Origin: Bradyrhizobium nitroreducens
GTDB taxonomy: Bacteria > Pseudomonadota > Alphaproteobacteria > Rhizobiales > Xanthobacteraceae
Length of the DNA: 64,000 nucleotides
Assembly (NCBI RefSeq): GCF_002776695.1
Contig: NZ_LFJC01000003.1
Location: forward strand, 63,573 to 127,572
Direction: 5' to 3'
Below the pieces are notes generated by a model. The model was not told the DNA's origin. It saw only the letters and a list, made by a program, of their open reading frames with translations, and searched no databases. Positions 23,275 to 33,056 of the stretch are shown here, piece after piece. Each line of letters starts with the position of its first letter. Position 1 is the stretch's first letter. Both the position numbers and the translations under genes were made by a program.

Positions 23275-26200
23275 GTGCCGACGACACTCGCGCGCACCTT
23301 TGCGGCGTTGAGCGCCATCAACGAGGCGATCCTCTATGCGAAATCGCCGGACGAGCTGTACCAGAAGGTCTGCGACGCCGGGTTTTCGAGCGGGGACTTC
23401 TTGGCCGTGGCGGTGTTCCTGGTCGAACCGGACGGCCGCCGCCTGCGGTTTGCGGCGGGCTGCGGCGATGACATCGAGCGATTGCGCTCGATCGTCATCA
23501 CCACGGAAGCCGGCACGCCCGAAGGATCGGGTGTGGGGGGCGAGGCGTTTCGCGATCAGAAGCTGTGCATCAGCAACGACTATCTGAATGATCCGCGCTC
23601 GCTGGCGTGGCGCGCAGGCGCGGCTGCGGCCCATATCGGTGCGGCGGCGGCGTTGCCGCTGCTCTGCAACGGCAAGAGTGTCGGCGTGTTGCTGGTGACC
23701 CGCAGCGAGCCCAATTCGCTGAACGAGCAGATGGTCGCGCTGTTCGAGCGCATGTCGGCCAACATTTCCTATGCGCTGGACAATTTCGCGCGCGACACCG
23801 CGCAGCAAGCCAGCGAGCGGGCGACGCGGCGTCTCAACCGCATGTTCGGCGCCCTCAGCGCCACCAACGAGGCCATTCTGCGCGCCAAGACCGAGCAGGA
23901 GCTGTACCAGCTCGTGTGCGACGCCTCCGTCCATGGCGGCAAGTCGCTCGCGACCATCGTCCTGCTGAAGGAGCGGGACACCCACTGGCTGAAGCCAGTC
24001 GCCGGCACCGGCCCGAATCTGGAGCTGGTCGCCCAGACCAAATATTCCGTCGATGCCGCCAACCCCTATGGCCGCGGCATCTCCGGCAACGTCTTCCGCA
24101 GCCAAAGGCCCCTTGTCGAGGACGACCTCGTCAGCCGCACGAAGGGAACGCTGTGGGAGCAGGCCAATGTGAATACGGGTGTCGCGGCCTGTGTAGCCGC
24201 TCCGCTGATCAAGTTTGGCGAGAGCGTCGGCATCGTCCTGTTCTTCATCAGCAAGTCATGGGCCAAGGACGAGGAAGTCGTTGCGCTGCTGCTGCGCATG
24301 GCCGAGAACGTCTCGTTCGCAATCGAGAATTTCGACCGGGTGTCCGAGAAGGCCAGAATTGCCGCGGAAGAGGAACGGCTGGCGCGCATGTATGCGGCGC
24401 TCAGCGCCACCAACGAGGCGATCCTGCGGGCGCGGTCGCGCGCCGAGCTGTTCGACCTCGTCTGCGAGGCGACCGCGAAGGGCGCCAAGTTCACCTCGGC
24501 CAACATCGCGCTGGTCGACCATGACGCCGAGCTGCTGCGCGTCGTCGCCAGCTACGGGCCGAACGCGGACCATGTTCGCAATTTCAAGTTCTCAACCTCC
24601 GAGGACGTGCCGGAAGGCCGCGGCCTGACCGGCACCGCCTTCCGCACGCGCCAGCCCGCCGTCAGCAACGACGTGCTCGCCGACGAGCGTATCGCGCCGT
24701 GGCACGCCAGCGCCCGCCGCACCGGCATCGCGTCCTCTGCGGCGCTGCCGCTGTTCAACGGCGATCGGATCGAGGGCGTATTCCTGTTCAACTCTCCGGA
24801 GCGCGGCACCTTCACGGATGAATTCGTCGAATTGCTGCGCAAGCTTCAGGCCAATGTCGCCTTCGCGCTGGAAAGTTTCGAGCGCGCCGAGGAGAAGGCG
24901 CAGGCGGACAAGCAGCGTAACCGCCTGACCGGAATGTTCGAGGCGCTCAGCGCAACCAATGAAGCCATCATCCGCGCCAAGACGCGCGAGGAATTGTTCG
25001 AGGCCGCTTGCCAGGCTGCCGTCCTCGGCGACGTGTTTGCCTCGGCCACGATCGGCATCATCGACAAGGGCAACGAAATCGTTCGTGTCGTCGCGGTGAA
25101 GGGGCGTCTGCAGGAGCAGATGGCCGGACGGACCTGCAATATCTCCCCCGGCCATCCCGAGGCCCAGGGCATCATCGGGGCCTCGCTCCGGAATCGCCGG
25201 CCCAGTGTCATGAATGACTATCTGAACGAGCCGCGGTCCATGTACTGGCGGACGAAGGCGGTCGAGGACGGAACGCGCGCGGCCGCCAGCTTCCCGCTTC
25301 TGAAGACAGGCCAGGAGCCCATCGGCATCCTGCTTTTCCTCGCATCTGAAGAGAATACATTCACGCCCGATCTGGTCGAATTGCTGGGACGCCTCGCCGA
25401 GAACGTCTCCTTCGCCCTCGACAATTTCGATCGGGCCGAGGAAAAGGCCCGCACCGAGGCGCAGAAGGAGCGCCTGACGCGCATGTTCGCGTCCCTGAGC
25501 GCGACCAACGAGGCGATCATGCGGGCGAAGTCGCGCGCCGAACTGTTCGATCTCGTGTGCCTTGCGGCCTCGAACGGTGCCAAGTTCACCTCGACGACGA
25601 TTGCCCTGGCCAAGGCCGACAGCGATCAGCTGGAGATCGTGGCGAGTGCCGGCCCGTCCGCCGACACCACGCGCAACGTCCGTCTCTCCATCGATCCGGA
25701 GCGGCCGGAAGGGCGCGGAATGAGCGGCACGGCGTTCCGTACGCGCCAGCCCTGCATCAGCAACGACTATCTCAACGACCAGCGTGTGAGCGCCTTCCAC
25801 GCCATCGTGCGCGGCGACGGCGCGCGCTCGGGCGCGGCGTTTCCGCTCGTCGTTCACGACCAGGCGGTCGGCGTCATGATCTACATGTCGACCGAGCCCG
25901 CCAGCTTCACGACCGAGTTCGTCGAGCTGTTGCAGCGTCTGGCCGACAACGTCTCCTTTGCGATGGAGAATTTCGATCGCGCCGACGCCAAGAACCAGGC
26001 GGACGAGCGGATCGAATACCTCGCCTCGCACGACAGCCTGACCGACCTTCCGAACCGCGAGACCTTCAATGCGCTTCTGCGCGAGGCGATCGACACGGCA
26101 GAGCGTCACGATCACCGCTTTGCGGTATTGTTCATCGACCTCGACCGCTTCAAGGTCATCAACGATTCACTCGGGCACGAGGCCGGCGATCTGCTGCTGC

Positions 26201-27390
26201 TCGAAGTCGCAAACCGCCTGCGCGGCGCGCTGCGGACCAGCGACGTGGTGGCGCGGCTCGGCGGCGACGAGTTCGTGGTGATCCTCGACCAGTGCGGCGA
26301 GATCGACGACGTTCAGCGCATCGCGACCGAACTCCTGACCGCGCTTGCCCAGCCCATGGAGCTGGCCGGGCACGAGTGCCACACCACGGCGTCGATCGGC
26401 ATCGCGATGTATCCGGCGAATGGCTCGGACGCGCAGACGCTGACCAAGAACGCCGACATGGCGATGTATCTCGCCAAGGAAGACGGCAAGAACGGCTATC
26501 GCTTCTTCTCCAAGGAAGTGAAGACGCAGTCGATCGAGCGTCTGTCGCTGGAGAGCGCGCTGCGCCGGGCGCTCGAGCGCGGGCAGTTTTCGCTGAACTA
26601 CCAGCCCAAGGTGGAGATGGAGACCGGCCAGATCACCGGCGTCGAGGCGCTGCTGCGCTGGACCCATCCCGATCTCGGCAGCATCTCGCCGGCGCAGTTC
26701 ATTCCGCTCGCGGAGGAAACCGGGCTGATCGTGCCGATCGGCCGCTGGGTCCTCAACGAGGCCTGCGCGCAGGCGATGGCCTGGCAGCGCCGCGGCCTGC
26801 TGCCGGTGTCGATGGCGGTCAATTTGTCGCCGCGGCAGTTCGCCGACGAACATCTGTTGCAGGACGTCGACGAGGCGCTGGCGGCCAGCGGCATGTCGCC
26901 GGTGCTGCTTCAGCTCGAAGTCACCGAGAGCATGATGATGCGCAACGTCGGTCGCGCCCTCAAGGTGCTCGACGCCATCCAGAGCCGCGGCATCCGCCTC
27001 GCCATCGACGATTTCGGCACCGGCTATTCGTCGATGTCCCTGATGAAGCACTTCCCGATCGACACCATCAAGATCGACCGCTCCTTCGTGCGCGACCTGC
27101 CGCAGGATTCGGAAGACCAGGCGATCGCGCAGGCCATCATCAGCATGGGCAAGGCGCTCGGCATGACCGTCGTCGCCGAAGGCGTCGAGAACGCCGAGCA
27201 GGAGGCATTCCTGCGCACCCATGGCTGCGACGAGATGCAGGGCTTCCTCATCTCCAAGCCCTTGCCGGCGCGGCAGATGGCCGAGCTGCTGCGGCCGATG
27301 GTGCCGCCTGTCGCCCCGCCGCTCCAGCCGGAGCCCGAAATTGCCGCCACGGAAGCCGCGGCGTCACGGCTGAAGCGCGCCGTGGTCTGA
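23275..27390 (+). CDS. Giant c-di-GMP protein: five tandem GAF domains + GGDEF + EAL
   Basis: 1371 residues with no transmembrane segment or signal peptide. Five GAF-type modules repeat with near-constant period, each opening with an ALSA-T/I-NEAI motif, at about residues 9, 189, 371, 553 and 736 (spacing 180-183). The GGDEF domain starts near 910. GGDEF is intact at 996-1000, with an RxxD product-inhibition site five residues before it (RTSDVVARL). The EAL domain has EALLRW at 1124, the ESMMM glutamate and DDFGTGYSS at about 1245, so both synthase and phosphodiesterase look catalytically competent. Start GTG 23275. It lies next to a polysaccharide locus, so it may tune polymer synthesis through c-di-GMP (inference). 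Confidence 0.93.
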   Translation: MPTTLARTFAALSAINEAILYAKSPDELYQKVCDAGFSSGDFLAVAVFLVEPDGRRLRFAAGCGDDIERLRSIVITTEAGTPEGSGVGGEAFRDQKLCISNDYLNDPRSLAWRAGAAAAHIGAAAALPLLCNGKSVGVLLVTRSEPNSLNEQMVALFERMSANISYALDNFARDTAQQASERATRRLNRMFGALSATNEAILRAKTEQELYQLVCDASVHGGKSLATIVLLKERDTHWLKPVAGTGPNLELVAQTKYSVDAANPYGRGISGNVFRSQRPLVEDDLVSRTKGTLWEQANVNTGVAACVAAPLIKFGESVGIVLFFISKSWAKDEEVVALLLRMAENVSFAIENFDRVSEKARIAAEEERLARMYAALSATNEAILRARSRAELFDLVCEATAKGAKFTSANIALVDHDAELLRVVASYGPNADHVRNFKFSTSEDVPEGRGLTGTAFRTRQPAVSNDVLADERIAPWHASARRTGIASSAALPLFNGDRIEGVFLFNSPERGTFTDEFVELLRKLQANVAFALESFERAEEKAQADKQRNRLTGMFEALSATNEAIIRAKTREELFEAACQAAVLGDVFASATIGIIDKGNEIVRVVAVKGRLQEQMAGRTCNISPGHPEAQGIIGASLRNRRPSVMNDYLNEPRSMYWRTKAVEDGTRAAASFPLLKTGQEPIGILLFLASEENTFTPDLVELLGRLAENVSFALDNFDRAEEKARTEAQKERLTRMFASLSATNEAIMRAKSRAELFDLVCLAASNGAKFTSTTIALAKADSDQLEIVASAGPSADTTRNVRLSIDPERPEGRGMSGTAFRTRQPCISNDYLNDQRVSAFHAIVRGDGARSGAAFPLVVHDQAVGVMIYMSTEPASFTTEFVELLQRLADNVSFAMENFDRADAKNQADERIEYLASHDSLTDLPNRETFNALLREAIDTAERHDHRFAVLFIDLDRFKVINDSLGHEAGDLLLLEVANRLRGALRTSDVVARLGGDEFVVILDQCGEIDDVQRIATELLTALAQPMELAGHECHTTASIGIAMYPANGSDAQTLTKNADMAMYLAKEDGKNGYRFFSKEVKTQSIERLSLESALRRALERGQFSLNYQPKVEMETGQITGVEALLRWTHPDLGSISPAQFIPLAEETGLIVPIGRWVLNEACAQAMAWQRRGLLPVSMAVNLSPRQFADEHLLQDVDEALAASGMSPVLLQLEVTESMMMRNVGRALKVLDAIQSRGIRLAIDDFGTGYSSMSLMKHFPIDTIKIDRSFVRDLPQDSEDQAIAQAIISMGKALGMTVVAEGVENAEQEAFLRTHGCDEMQGFLISKPLPARQMAELLRPMVPPVAPPLQPEPEIAATEAAASRLKRAVV

Positions 27391-27441
27391 GGACTGCGGC
27401 GCTCCGTTCCCGGCGAAGCAAGGCGCGGGCGCGCCGATGGC

Positions 27442-28434
27442 CTAACGCGGTCTGAACGGATGCGCCTTCTGGTGCCAGGCCCAGGCGGTGCGGATCACCG
27501 TAGGCAGGTCGGAGTGACGCGGCACGAAGTTCAGCACTTTTCTCGCAGCGGAAGGATCTGCGACCAGATAAGTCGGATCGCCGGCGCGACGCGGCTTGAC
27601 GGTGTGCGGCACCTCGCGTCCGGTCTCCTGCTTGATCGCATTGAGGATCTCGCGCACCGAGAAGCCGGAGCCGGTGCCCAGATTGAAGCTGCCGCCGGCA
27701 TGCCCGCCTTCCAGCAGCTTCAATGCCGCGACATGCGCTGCGGCAAGGTCGGTGACGTGGATGTAATCGCGGATCGCGGTTCCGTCGGGCGTGTCGTAGT
27801 CGTCGCCGAACACTGCGAAGTCGACATGGCCCTGCAGCGCCATCATGGCGCGGGGAATGAGATGGGTCTCGTTGTCGCGCAGCTCGCCGATGCCGCCGGC
27901 GGGATCGGCGCCGCTGGCGTTGAAATAGCGCAGGCAGAACGCGCCGAAGCCGTAGGCTGAGCGGTAATCGGCCAGCATCCGCTCGATCATCCATTTCGAC
28001 GCGCCGTAGGGATTGATCGGTGCGCAGGGAAAGTCTTCCGGCAGCTCCTTGGAATCGGCATTGCCGTAGACGGCGCCGGTCGAGGAGAACACGATGCGGT
28101 GGCAATTCGCGTTGCGCATCGCCTGCAGCAGCGACAGCGTGCCCTGCACATTGTTGACATAGTATTTCTGCGGATCGGTCATGGACTCGCCGACGAGGCT
28201 GGCGGCCGCGAAATGCATCACCGCCGTGACCTTGTGCTCGGCGAAGGCGCGCGCCAGCGCCGCGCCGTCGAGCAGATCGCCCGTCACCAGGGGACCTGCA
28301 ACGAAGCTGCGATGGCCTGTCGAGAGATTGTCATAAACGACGGGCTGATAGCCGGCGGCGGTCAATGCGCGGCAGGCGTGCGAGCCAATATAGCCCGCGC
28401 CCCCGGTGACGAGGACGGTCGGTCGGTCTGTCAT
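27442..28434 (-). CDS. galE: UDP-glucose 4-epimerase
   Basis: 330-residue short-chain dehydrogenase fold that interconverts UDP-glucose and UDP-galactose for polymer synthesis. GGAGYIGSH is the NAD-binding glycine motif at residues 9-17. The catalytic triad is visible as the serine in FSSTGAVYG and Tyr/Lys in YGASKWMIE, and NPYGASK and YFNASGADP are typical GalE. It is the last gene of the gumC-wecG-galE unit, 19 bp after the WecG-like gene. Length is normal. Confidence 0.93.
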   Translation of the reverse strand: MTDRPTVLVTGGAGYIGSHACRALTAAGYQPVVYDNLSTGHRSFVAGPLVTGDLLDGAALARAFAEHKVTAVMHFAAASLVGESMTDPQKYYVNNVQGTLSLLQAMRNANCHRIVFSSTGAVYGNADSKELPEDFPCAPINPYGASKWMIERMLADYRSAYGFGAFCLRYFNASGADPAGGIGELRDNETHLIPRAMMALQGHVDFAVFGDDYDTPDGTAIRDYIHVTDLAAAHVAALKLLEGGHAGGSFNLGTGSGFSVREILNAIKQETGREVPHTVKPRRAGDPTYLVADPSAARKVLNFVPRHSDLPTVIRTAWAWHQKAHPFRPR

Positions 28435-28453
28435 GTCGTCTTCTGCTCTTCTC

Positions 28454-29257
28454 TTAGCGGACGGGTCGGTTGCGGCTGAAGAGAAGATAGAGCGCGCGGG
28501 GGTTGGTGGTCAAATAGCGCCAGAACAGGCGGCGCGGCTCGAGCAGCGTGCGCCAGGCCCATTCAAGCCCGATCTTCTGCATCCATTGCGGCGCACGGGA
28601 ACGGCTGCCCGACAAAAAGTTGAACAGGCCGCCGGATGTCTTGATAACGCCGACATTGGTGAGGTACGGGGTGAACTCCTTCACGAATGCCTGCTCGTTG
28701 GGCACGCCGAGCGCGACCCATAGATAATCAGGCGCAAGCGCGTTGATCTCCTCGACCTTCGCGCGCAGCGCGTCGCCGCGCAGATAGCCGTGGCTGTAGC
28801 CGACGATCTTGAGGTCGGGATAGAGCTTCTGGACGTTCTCGACGGCGGCGATGTTCTCGTCCTCGCTGGCGCCGAACATGTAGAAAGTGCGGCCGGCCGC
28901 TTCCGCCTTGCGCGCAACCACATGGAACAGATCCGTGGTCGCAACGCGCTCGGGCAGCGGAAACCAGGATTGCAGTCGCGAGGCGGCGACCAGCGGCTGG
29001 CCGTCGGCGTTGATCAGGTCGGCGGCGCGGAACAGGCGTTCGGTCTGCGGCTCGGTCGAGCAGCGCGCCAGAACCTCGCCATTGGCCGAGGTCAGGAACA
29101 GCGGGCGGCCGATGCGATTGTCGGGATCGGTCGCCTCGATCATGAAATCGGCGGTGGCTTCCAGGTCGATCGCGGCCATGCGGAGCCCGCCCACGGTGAT
29201 CCGCGGAACCTCGGCCGTCGCTGCCCGTCCATCAATGTTGACGCGGCGCTCAAGCAT
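28454..29257 (-). CDS. WecG/TagA/CpsF-family glycosyltransferase (GT26)
   Basis: 267 residues. It adds a second sugar (ManNAcA-type in the founding members) to a polyprenyl-diphosphate-linked monosaccharide. The central TDLFHVVARKAEAAGRTFYMFGAS, then LWVALGVPNEQAFV and the C-terminal GLEWAWRTLLEPRRLFWRYL, are GT26 hallmarks. ATG 29257 overlaps the end of the GumC-like gene by 8 bp, so translation is coupled. The longest ORF extends upstream inside the previous gene and is not real there. The actual sugar is unknown. Confidence 0.9.
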   Translation of the reverse strand: MLERRVNIDGRAATAEVPRITVGGLRMAAIDLEATADFMIEATDPDNRIGRPLFLTSANGEVLARCSTEPQTERLFRAADLINADGQPLVAASRLQSWFPLPERVATTDLFHVVARKAEAAGRTFYMFGASEDENIAAVENVQKLYPDLKIVGYSHGYLRGDALRAKVEEINALAPDYLWVALGVPNEQAFVKEFTPYLTNVGVIKTSGGLFNFLSGSRSRAPQWMQKIGLEWAWRTLLEPRRLFWRYLTTNPRALYLLFSRNRPVR

Positions 29258-31622
29258 ATTGTCTGCCTCGCTGGCGCGTTTCGACCGCCGGTGTGAGCTC
29301 GTCGAGCACGACGCCGACGAGCTTGCGCTCGGCGCGGCCGAGCCCGGCCAGGATCTCTTCCAGGCTGTCATTGATGTCGAGGCTGGTCGGCAGCACCGCC
29401 ACCAGTGCGTCGACTTCGTCGAGCAGCTTGCGGCTGCCGGCGACAAGCGGCATCGCGGGGCCGTCGAGGACGACGAGGTCGTAGCCCCCCGCCGCGCGCG
29501 CCTGACCAATCGCCTTGCGGATCGCATCAGTCGCCTTGCCGGCATCGCCTTCGCCGGCGGGCAGCACCGAAATGCCGTTGACCGTCTTGATCTCGCGTGC
29601 GGCCTTGCTGCCGATCGAGAGCCAGCCGAACCTGCTGGGCTCGCTCTTGCCGGGGCGGCTAATCTTGTTCGAGAGCGCGTGGGCCTGATGGTCGGCATCG
29701 ATCATCAGCACGCGGGCGCCGTCGCGCGCGGCTGCGAGCGCGAAATTCAGCGCAGCCACGCTGCGTCCCGTGGTCTCGCCGGCACCGACGAGCGCAACGA
29801 CGGGCATCGCCTTGCCTTCGGCGCGCCGGGCCACGGCAGCGCGCATGTCGCGCCAGGCGTTGAGCAGCTTCGTCAGGGGAAAGCCCGGCCGCAACGTTGG
29901 CCAGCCCAACCGTGTGAGGTCGACACCGCCGCCGGTGGCAAGAATGGCGCCGAGCGTGTGGATGACGTCGGCCTCCTGAAGGCGCGCGATCAAGGGCTTT
30001 TCGATCAACGGCTTCTCGACCATCGCTGGCTGCAGCGACGGCGCGGCGAGTTCGGGCAGCGCCTGCGCCGCTTCTGCAAGCTCCGAAGCCTGCTGAGGCC
30101 GCGGCGCTTCCGCAGCCGGCAAGACCTCGGGCGCGCGCGCCTTCTCCGGCACCGGCTTGCGCTCACGGCGGGCTGGTGCGGGGACCGGTGCCGTCGCGCC
30201 GGCGAACAGGAGCTCGGCCGCGACAAACCAGCTTGCGGCCGCGAGCGCGCCGAAGATGAAGCCGATCATAGCGAACAGGCTCATCGCCGGCGGGAACGAG
30301 CGTCGCTGCGGCACCGTCGCCTCGCCGATCACGCGGGCCGCCGAGGTGTTGAGCGTCTCCTGCTCCTCGGTCTCGCGCGAGCGCTTCAGGAAGGATTGGT
30401 AGACGTCGCGGCTGGCATCGGCCTCGCGCTCGAGCTCGCGCAGGCGCACGGCGGCCTGGCTGAGCTGGACGCTTTGCCGCTTCTGCGCTTCCAGCGCCCG
30501 GTTGAGCGAGGCCTCGAAGTCGCGGGCGCGCGTCAGATCGTTCTTGGCCGACTGGGCGAAGCGGTCGATCTCCTCGCTGATGGCGCGCTTGAGATCCTCG
30601 ACCTGCTTCTCGGTCTGGCGCAGCGCCGGATGGCGCGGGCCGAGCTCGCCGGCCTGCTCCGCATATTTCTTGCGGGCGTCGGCATATTGCGCGCGCAGAT
30701 TCGCGATGGTCGGCGATTGCAGCGCCTCCGAATTCGCGCCGGCATCGGCGGCCGTGCGCCGGCTCGCCTCGATCTGGTCGAGCCGCGCCTGGGCATCCAT
30801 CGTGGCCGCGCGTGCCGCGGAAAGCCGTTGGTTGCTGGCGGAGAGCTGCTGATCGCTGATCAGCGCGTCCTGGGTGCCGACGAAATTGTTCTGGGCCTTG
30901 TAGGTGGCGAGCGCCGTCTCGGCGCTGCGCAGCCGCTCGCGCAGCTCCTTGAGGCGACCGGACAGATCGTTGGTGGCGCGCCGTGCCGCCGAAGCCTGCG
31001 AGTTGCGGGATTCGGCGAGATAGGCGCTGGTCAGCGTGTTGGCGAGCATCGCCGCTTTCGCCGGATCGGTCGACCAGACCTCGACGTCGACGATGAAGCT
31101 CTTCTCGGTCTTGCGGATGGTGATGTGCCGGTTCAGCGCGTCGAGTGCCGCCAACTGCACTTCCTTCTTCTCCGCGGCGGAGGGCGCCGCAGGTTGAAGA
31201 CCGATCAGGCCGAGCAGCGACGACATTGGGCTAGCACTTCCGCCGCCGCCGAATTCCGGATCCTTGTCGAGGCCCGCCTGCTGGATCACCTGGAGCAGCA
31301 CGCTGTTGGAGGTGATCAGGCGCGCCTGGCTCTCCACCACCATGGACATGCCGGAGACGTCCTGCGCGCGCGGCGTGAGCTCGCGGTCGACGAGCTGCAG
31401 CTCGCGCGGGTCGACATAGAGCTGGGCGGTGGCGGTGTAGCGGGGCGTCATGCTCTTGCCGATGGTGACGGCAAGCGTTGCGCCGAGCAGGGCAGCCGCG
31501 GCGATCGCGACCTTGCGCCGCCAGAGCAGATTGGCGAGCTCCAGCACGTTGAAGCCGGCCTGAGATCTCTGTTGCGGGGGCTCGGCTCTCGCCCGATCTA
31601 TCGGCTGGTTATAGTCAAGCAT
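29250..31622 (-). CDS. Wzc/GumC/ExoP-like polysaccharide co-polymerase with degenerate ATPase domain
   Basis: 790-residue chain-length/export protein. TM1 is at about 36-57, followed by the Wzz domain (YTATAQLYVDPRELQLVD), a long periplasmic coiled-coil (about 210-410), TM2 at about 445-475, a Pro/Ala-rich linker and a BY-kinase-like domain from about 600. The Walker A equivalent GAGETTGRS (613-621) has Arg620 in place of the phosphate-binding Lys; Walker B-like MIDADHQ is near 640. The C terminus (RQRGRQYA) has one tyrosine instead of a tyrosine cluster. So it is organised like Wzc/ExoP but is probably weak or inactive as an autokinase. First gene of the gumC-wecG-galE unit. Confidence 0.9.
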   Translation of the reverse strand: MLDYNQPIDRARAEPPQQRSQAGFNVLELANLLWRRKVAIAAAALLGATLAVTIGKSMTPRYTATAQLYVDPRELQLVDRELTPRAQDVSGMSMVVESQARLITSNSVLLQVIQQAGLDKDPEFGGGGSASPMSSLLGLIGLQPAAPSAAEKKEVQLAALDALNRHITIRKTEKSFIVDVEVWSTDPAKAAMLANTLTSAYLAESRNSQASAARRATNDLSGRLKELRERLRSAETALATYKAQNNFVGTQDALISDQQLSASNQRLSAARAATMDAQARLDQIEASRRTAADAGANSEALQSPTIANLRAQYADARKKYAEQAGELGPRHPALRQTEKQVEDLKRAISEEIDRFAQSAKNDLTRARDFEASLNRALEAQKRQSVQLSQAAVRLRELEREADASRDVYQSFLKRSRETEEQETLNTSAARVIGEATVPQRRSFPPAMSLFAMIGFIFGALAAASWFVAAELLFAGATAPVPAPARRERKPVPEKARAPEVLPAAEAPRPQQASELAEAAQALPELAAPSLQPAMVEKPLIEKPLIARLQEADVIHTLGAILATGGGVDLTRLGWPTLRPGFPLTKLLNAWRDMRAAVARRAEGKAMPVVALVGAGETTGRSVAALNFALAAARDGARVLMIDADHQAHALSNKISRPGKSEPSRFGWLSIGSKAAREIKTVNGISVLPAGEGDAGKATDAIRKAIGQARAAGGYDLVVLDGPAMPLVAGSRKLLDEVDALVAVLPTSLDINDSLEEILAGLGRAERKLVGVVLDELTPAVETRQRGRQYA

Positions 31623-31764
31623 GATCCCCAGCTTTCATTCCAAATGCCGCAGGCTGAGGGGTTACTCTTCGCTCTACGCCACGCCCCCGGGATATAGGGG
31701 CCCAATCAACGCAACAGGGAAAATTAACCATACTCACCGAGGGACTATTCACCGAAATGGCAAA

Positions 31765-31782
31765 CAAAGCGTTTAAACGCTT
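31765..31782. promoter_or_regulatory. Perfect 16-bp palindrome AAGCGTTTAAACGCTT upstream of the GumC-like gene
   Basis: AAGCGTTTAAACGCTT (31767-31782) is its own reverse complement and lies 145 bp upstream of the GumC-like start, in an AT-richer 291-bp gap. The 16-mer CAAAGCGTTTAAACGC (31765-31780) recurs with one mismatch at 32925-32940 before the next glycosyltransferase. Candidate operator for a regulator of the polysaccharide genes. Confidence 0.6.
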
Positions 31783-31835
31783 GCCGCTCCGCGATGCGTC
31801 CTCGTGACGTCCGACATGCAGGGGCTCCGTGAAGA

Positions 31836-31851
31836 TTAACCGTTCGTTACC
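31836..31851 (+). promoter_or_regulatory. Near-consensus CtrA-type box
   Basis: TTAACCGTTCGTTACC matches the alphaproteobacterial CtrA site TTAA-N7-TTAAC with one mismatch in the second half. It lies about 215 bp upstream of the GumC-like start. Weak alone, but a perfect match occurs in the same locus at 35150. Confidence 0.3.
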
Positions 31852-31913
31852 GCGCACGGCACGGCCGCGAGGCTTCCTTTGTCCTGCAATGGGCCGCGCG
31901 CACGCCATGATGG

Positions 31914-32708
31914 TCAGATCTTCCGCAGAATGACGTGATAGTCGCCGCGGCGGACGTCGGTGCCGCGCGACAGCATGGTATTGAGCAGGGTGGCGCCGGC
32001 ATCCACGAGGGCCGCGAACAGCGGCTTGCGCCGACGCATCTCCGGATAGCGCGGGCTTTCGACCTCGCGGCGGTAGACCATCTCGAGGCCGTTGGCGGCC
32101 GCGAAGGCTTCGAGCCGGGGCAGCGTCACCAGCGGATGAAAGAAGGTCGGGAACGGCGGCTCGCCGGGCAGGCCCGCGTCCTTGATGCCGCGGATGTGCC
32201 GGTAGAACCAGACGTGAAACCAGTGCGGCGAATATTTGGTGACGACGCCCGACAGCGAGCGCGGATTGGGGGCGCCGATCAGGATCATGCCGCCGCGCTT
32301 GAGCGCATCGCGGAAGTTCAGGAGCGCGGCGTCGACATGGGGCAGATGCTCGATCACGTTGTAGCAGATCACGAGATCGAAGGTCTCGCGGCCGAAACGG
32401 TAGGTCTGTACGTCGCCGAGGATCGCCTCGTCCGCGTAGGTGTTGTTGCGGACCTGGTCCTCGTCGATGTCGACGACGGTGACCTTGCTGCGACCGAGCA
32501 ATTCCGGCGGCAGCACGCTGCACGAGCCTCCGCCGGCTTCGTAGATGGCAAGCGGGTCCTTCGGTAGCTCGCGGCGCAGGACGTCGTGAACGGCAAGCAG
32601 GCTGTCGCGCGCTTCGCCGGGAACGAGATCGTGCAGCGCCTGGACGGGGCCTGCGGGAATCCGGATCGCCGTGGCTGTTGCGAAATCGATCGTGGCTGGC
32701 TTGTTCAT
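31914..32708 (-). CDS. Class I SAM-dependent methyltransferase of the polysaccharide locus
   Basis: 264 residues. SAM-binding motif I reads YEAGGGSCSVLP (about residues 55-66), the acidic end of strand 2 is VVDIDEDQ, motif II region LVICYNVIEHLPHVDAALLNF, and motif III LKRGGMILIGAPNPRSL. It belongs to the Methyltransf_11 / UbiE-like group. Located among glycosyltransferase genes, it most likely O-methylates a sugar or polymer end (inference). It reads toward the gumC-wecG-galE genes but is separated from them by a 291-bp promoter-like gap. Confidence 0.88.
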   Translation of the reverse strand: MNKPATIDFATATAIRIPAGPVQALHDLVPGEARDSLLAVHDVLRRELPKDPLAIYEAGGGSCSVLPPELLGRSKVTVVDIDEDQVRNNTYADEAILGDVQTYRFGRETFDLVICYNVIEHLPHVDAALLNFRDALKRGGMILIGAPNPRSLSGVVTKYSPHWFHVWFYRHIRGIKDAGLPGEPPFPTFFHPLVTLPRLEAFAAANGLEMVYRREVESPRYPEMRRRKPLFAALVDAGATLLNTMLSRGTDVRRGDYHVILRKI

Positions 32709-33056
32709 GTTCTCTGACCGCGCTTGTTCTAATCAAATTTACAGGAAAAAACTCGCTTGCCCGAAGAGCAAATCCGATGCCGCGCGGTCTCACCGGTGGC
32801 AGTGCTTACGGCCCGGTTAATGCGCATGTGCATTAACTACGGTATTGTTCATGTTGGGTCGTTGTCGCCGCATGGACCGCGACTTGCAGTACCACGCGCG
32901 CATGATTTCGCGGGAGAAACCGGGCAAAGCGGTTAAACGCATGAATTTGTTTCTGGGCGGCCATGAGATCGGCGCGAGGCCATGGGCTGACGCGCCTCGA
33001 CCGGCCGTTCATTCTGGGACGCATCTGTCCCGCGGCGATGTGCCATCGCAGGACGC
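32709..33056. promoter_or_regulatory. Divergent promoter region with TTAATGC...GCATTAA dyad and shared 16-bp motif
   Basis: This 348-bp gap without a gene separates the methyltransferase and GT2 genes. It contains TTAATGC (32817-32823) and GCATTAA (32830-32836), an inverted pair with a 6-bp spacer, and CAAAGCGGTTAAACGC (32925-32940), which matches 15 of 16 bases of the motif at 31765. Short ORFs here have no family features. I infer promoters for both flanking genes. Confidence 0.5.

Noticed and set aside
24592..26115. 507-codon minus-strand ORF in the c-di-GMP gene
   Set aside because: Antisense to GAF modules; apparent internal repetition only mirrors the GAF repeats.
28887..31697. 936-codon plus-strand ORF opposite the GumC-like gene
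   Set aside because: The minus strand encodes Wzz and ATPase features; the plus-strand translation is Arg/Gly-rich without motifs.
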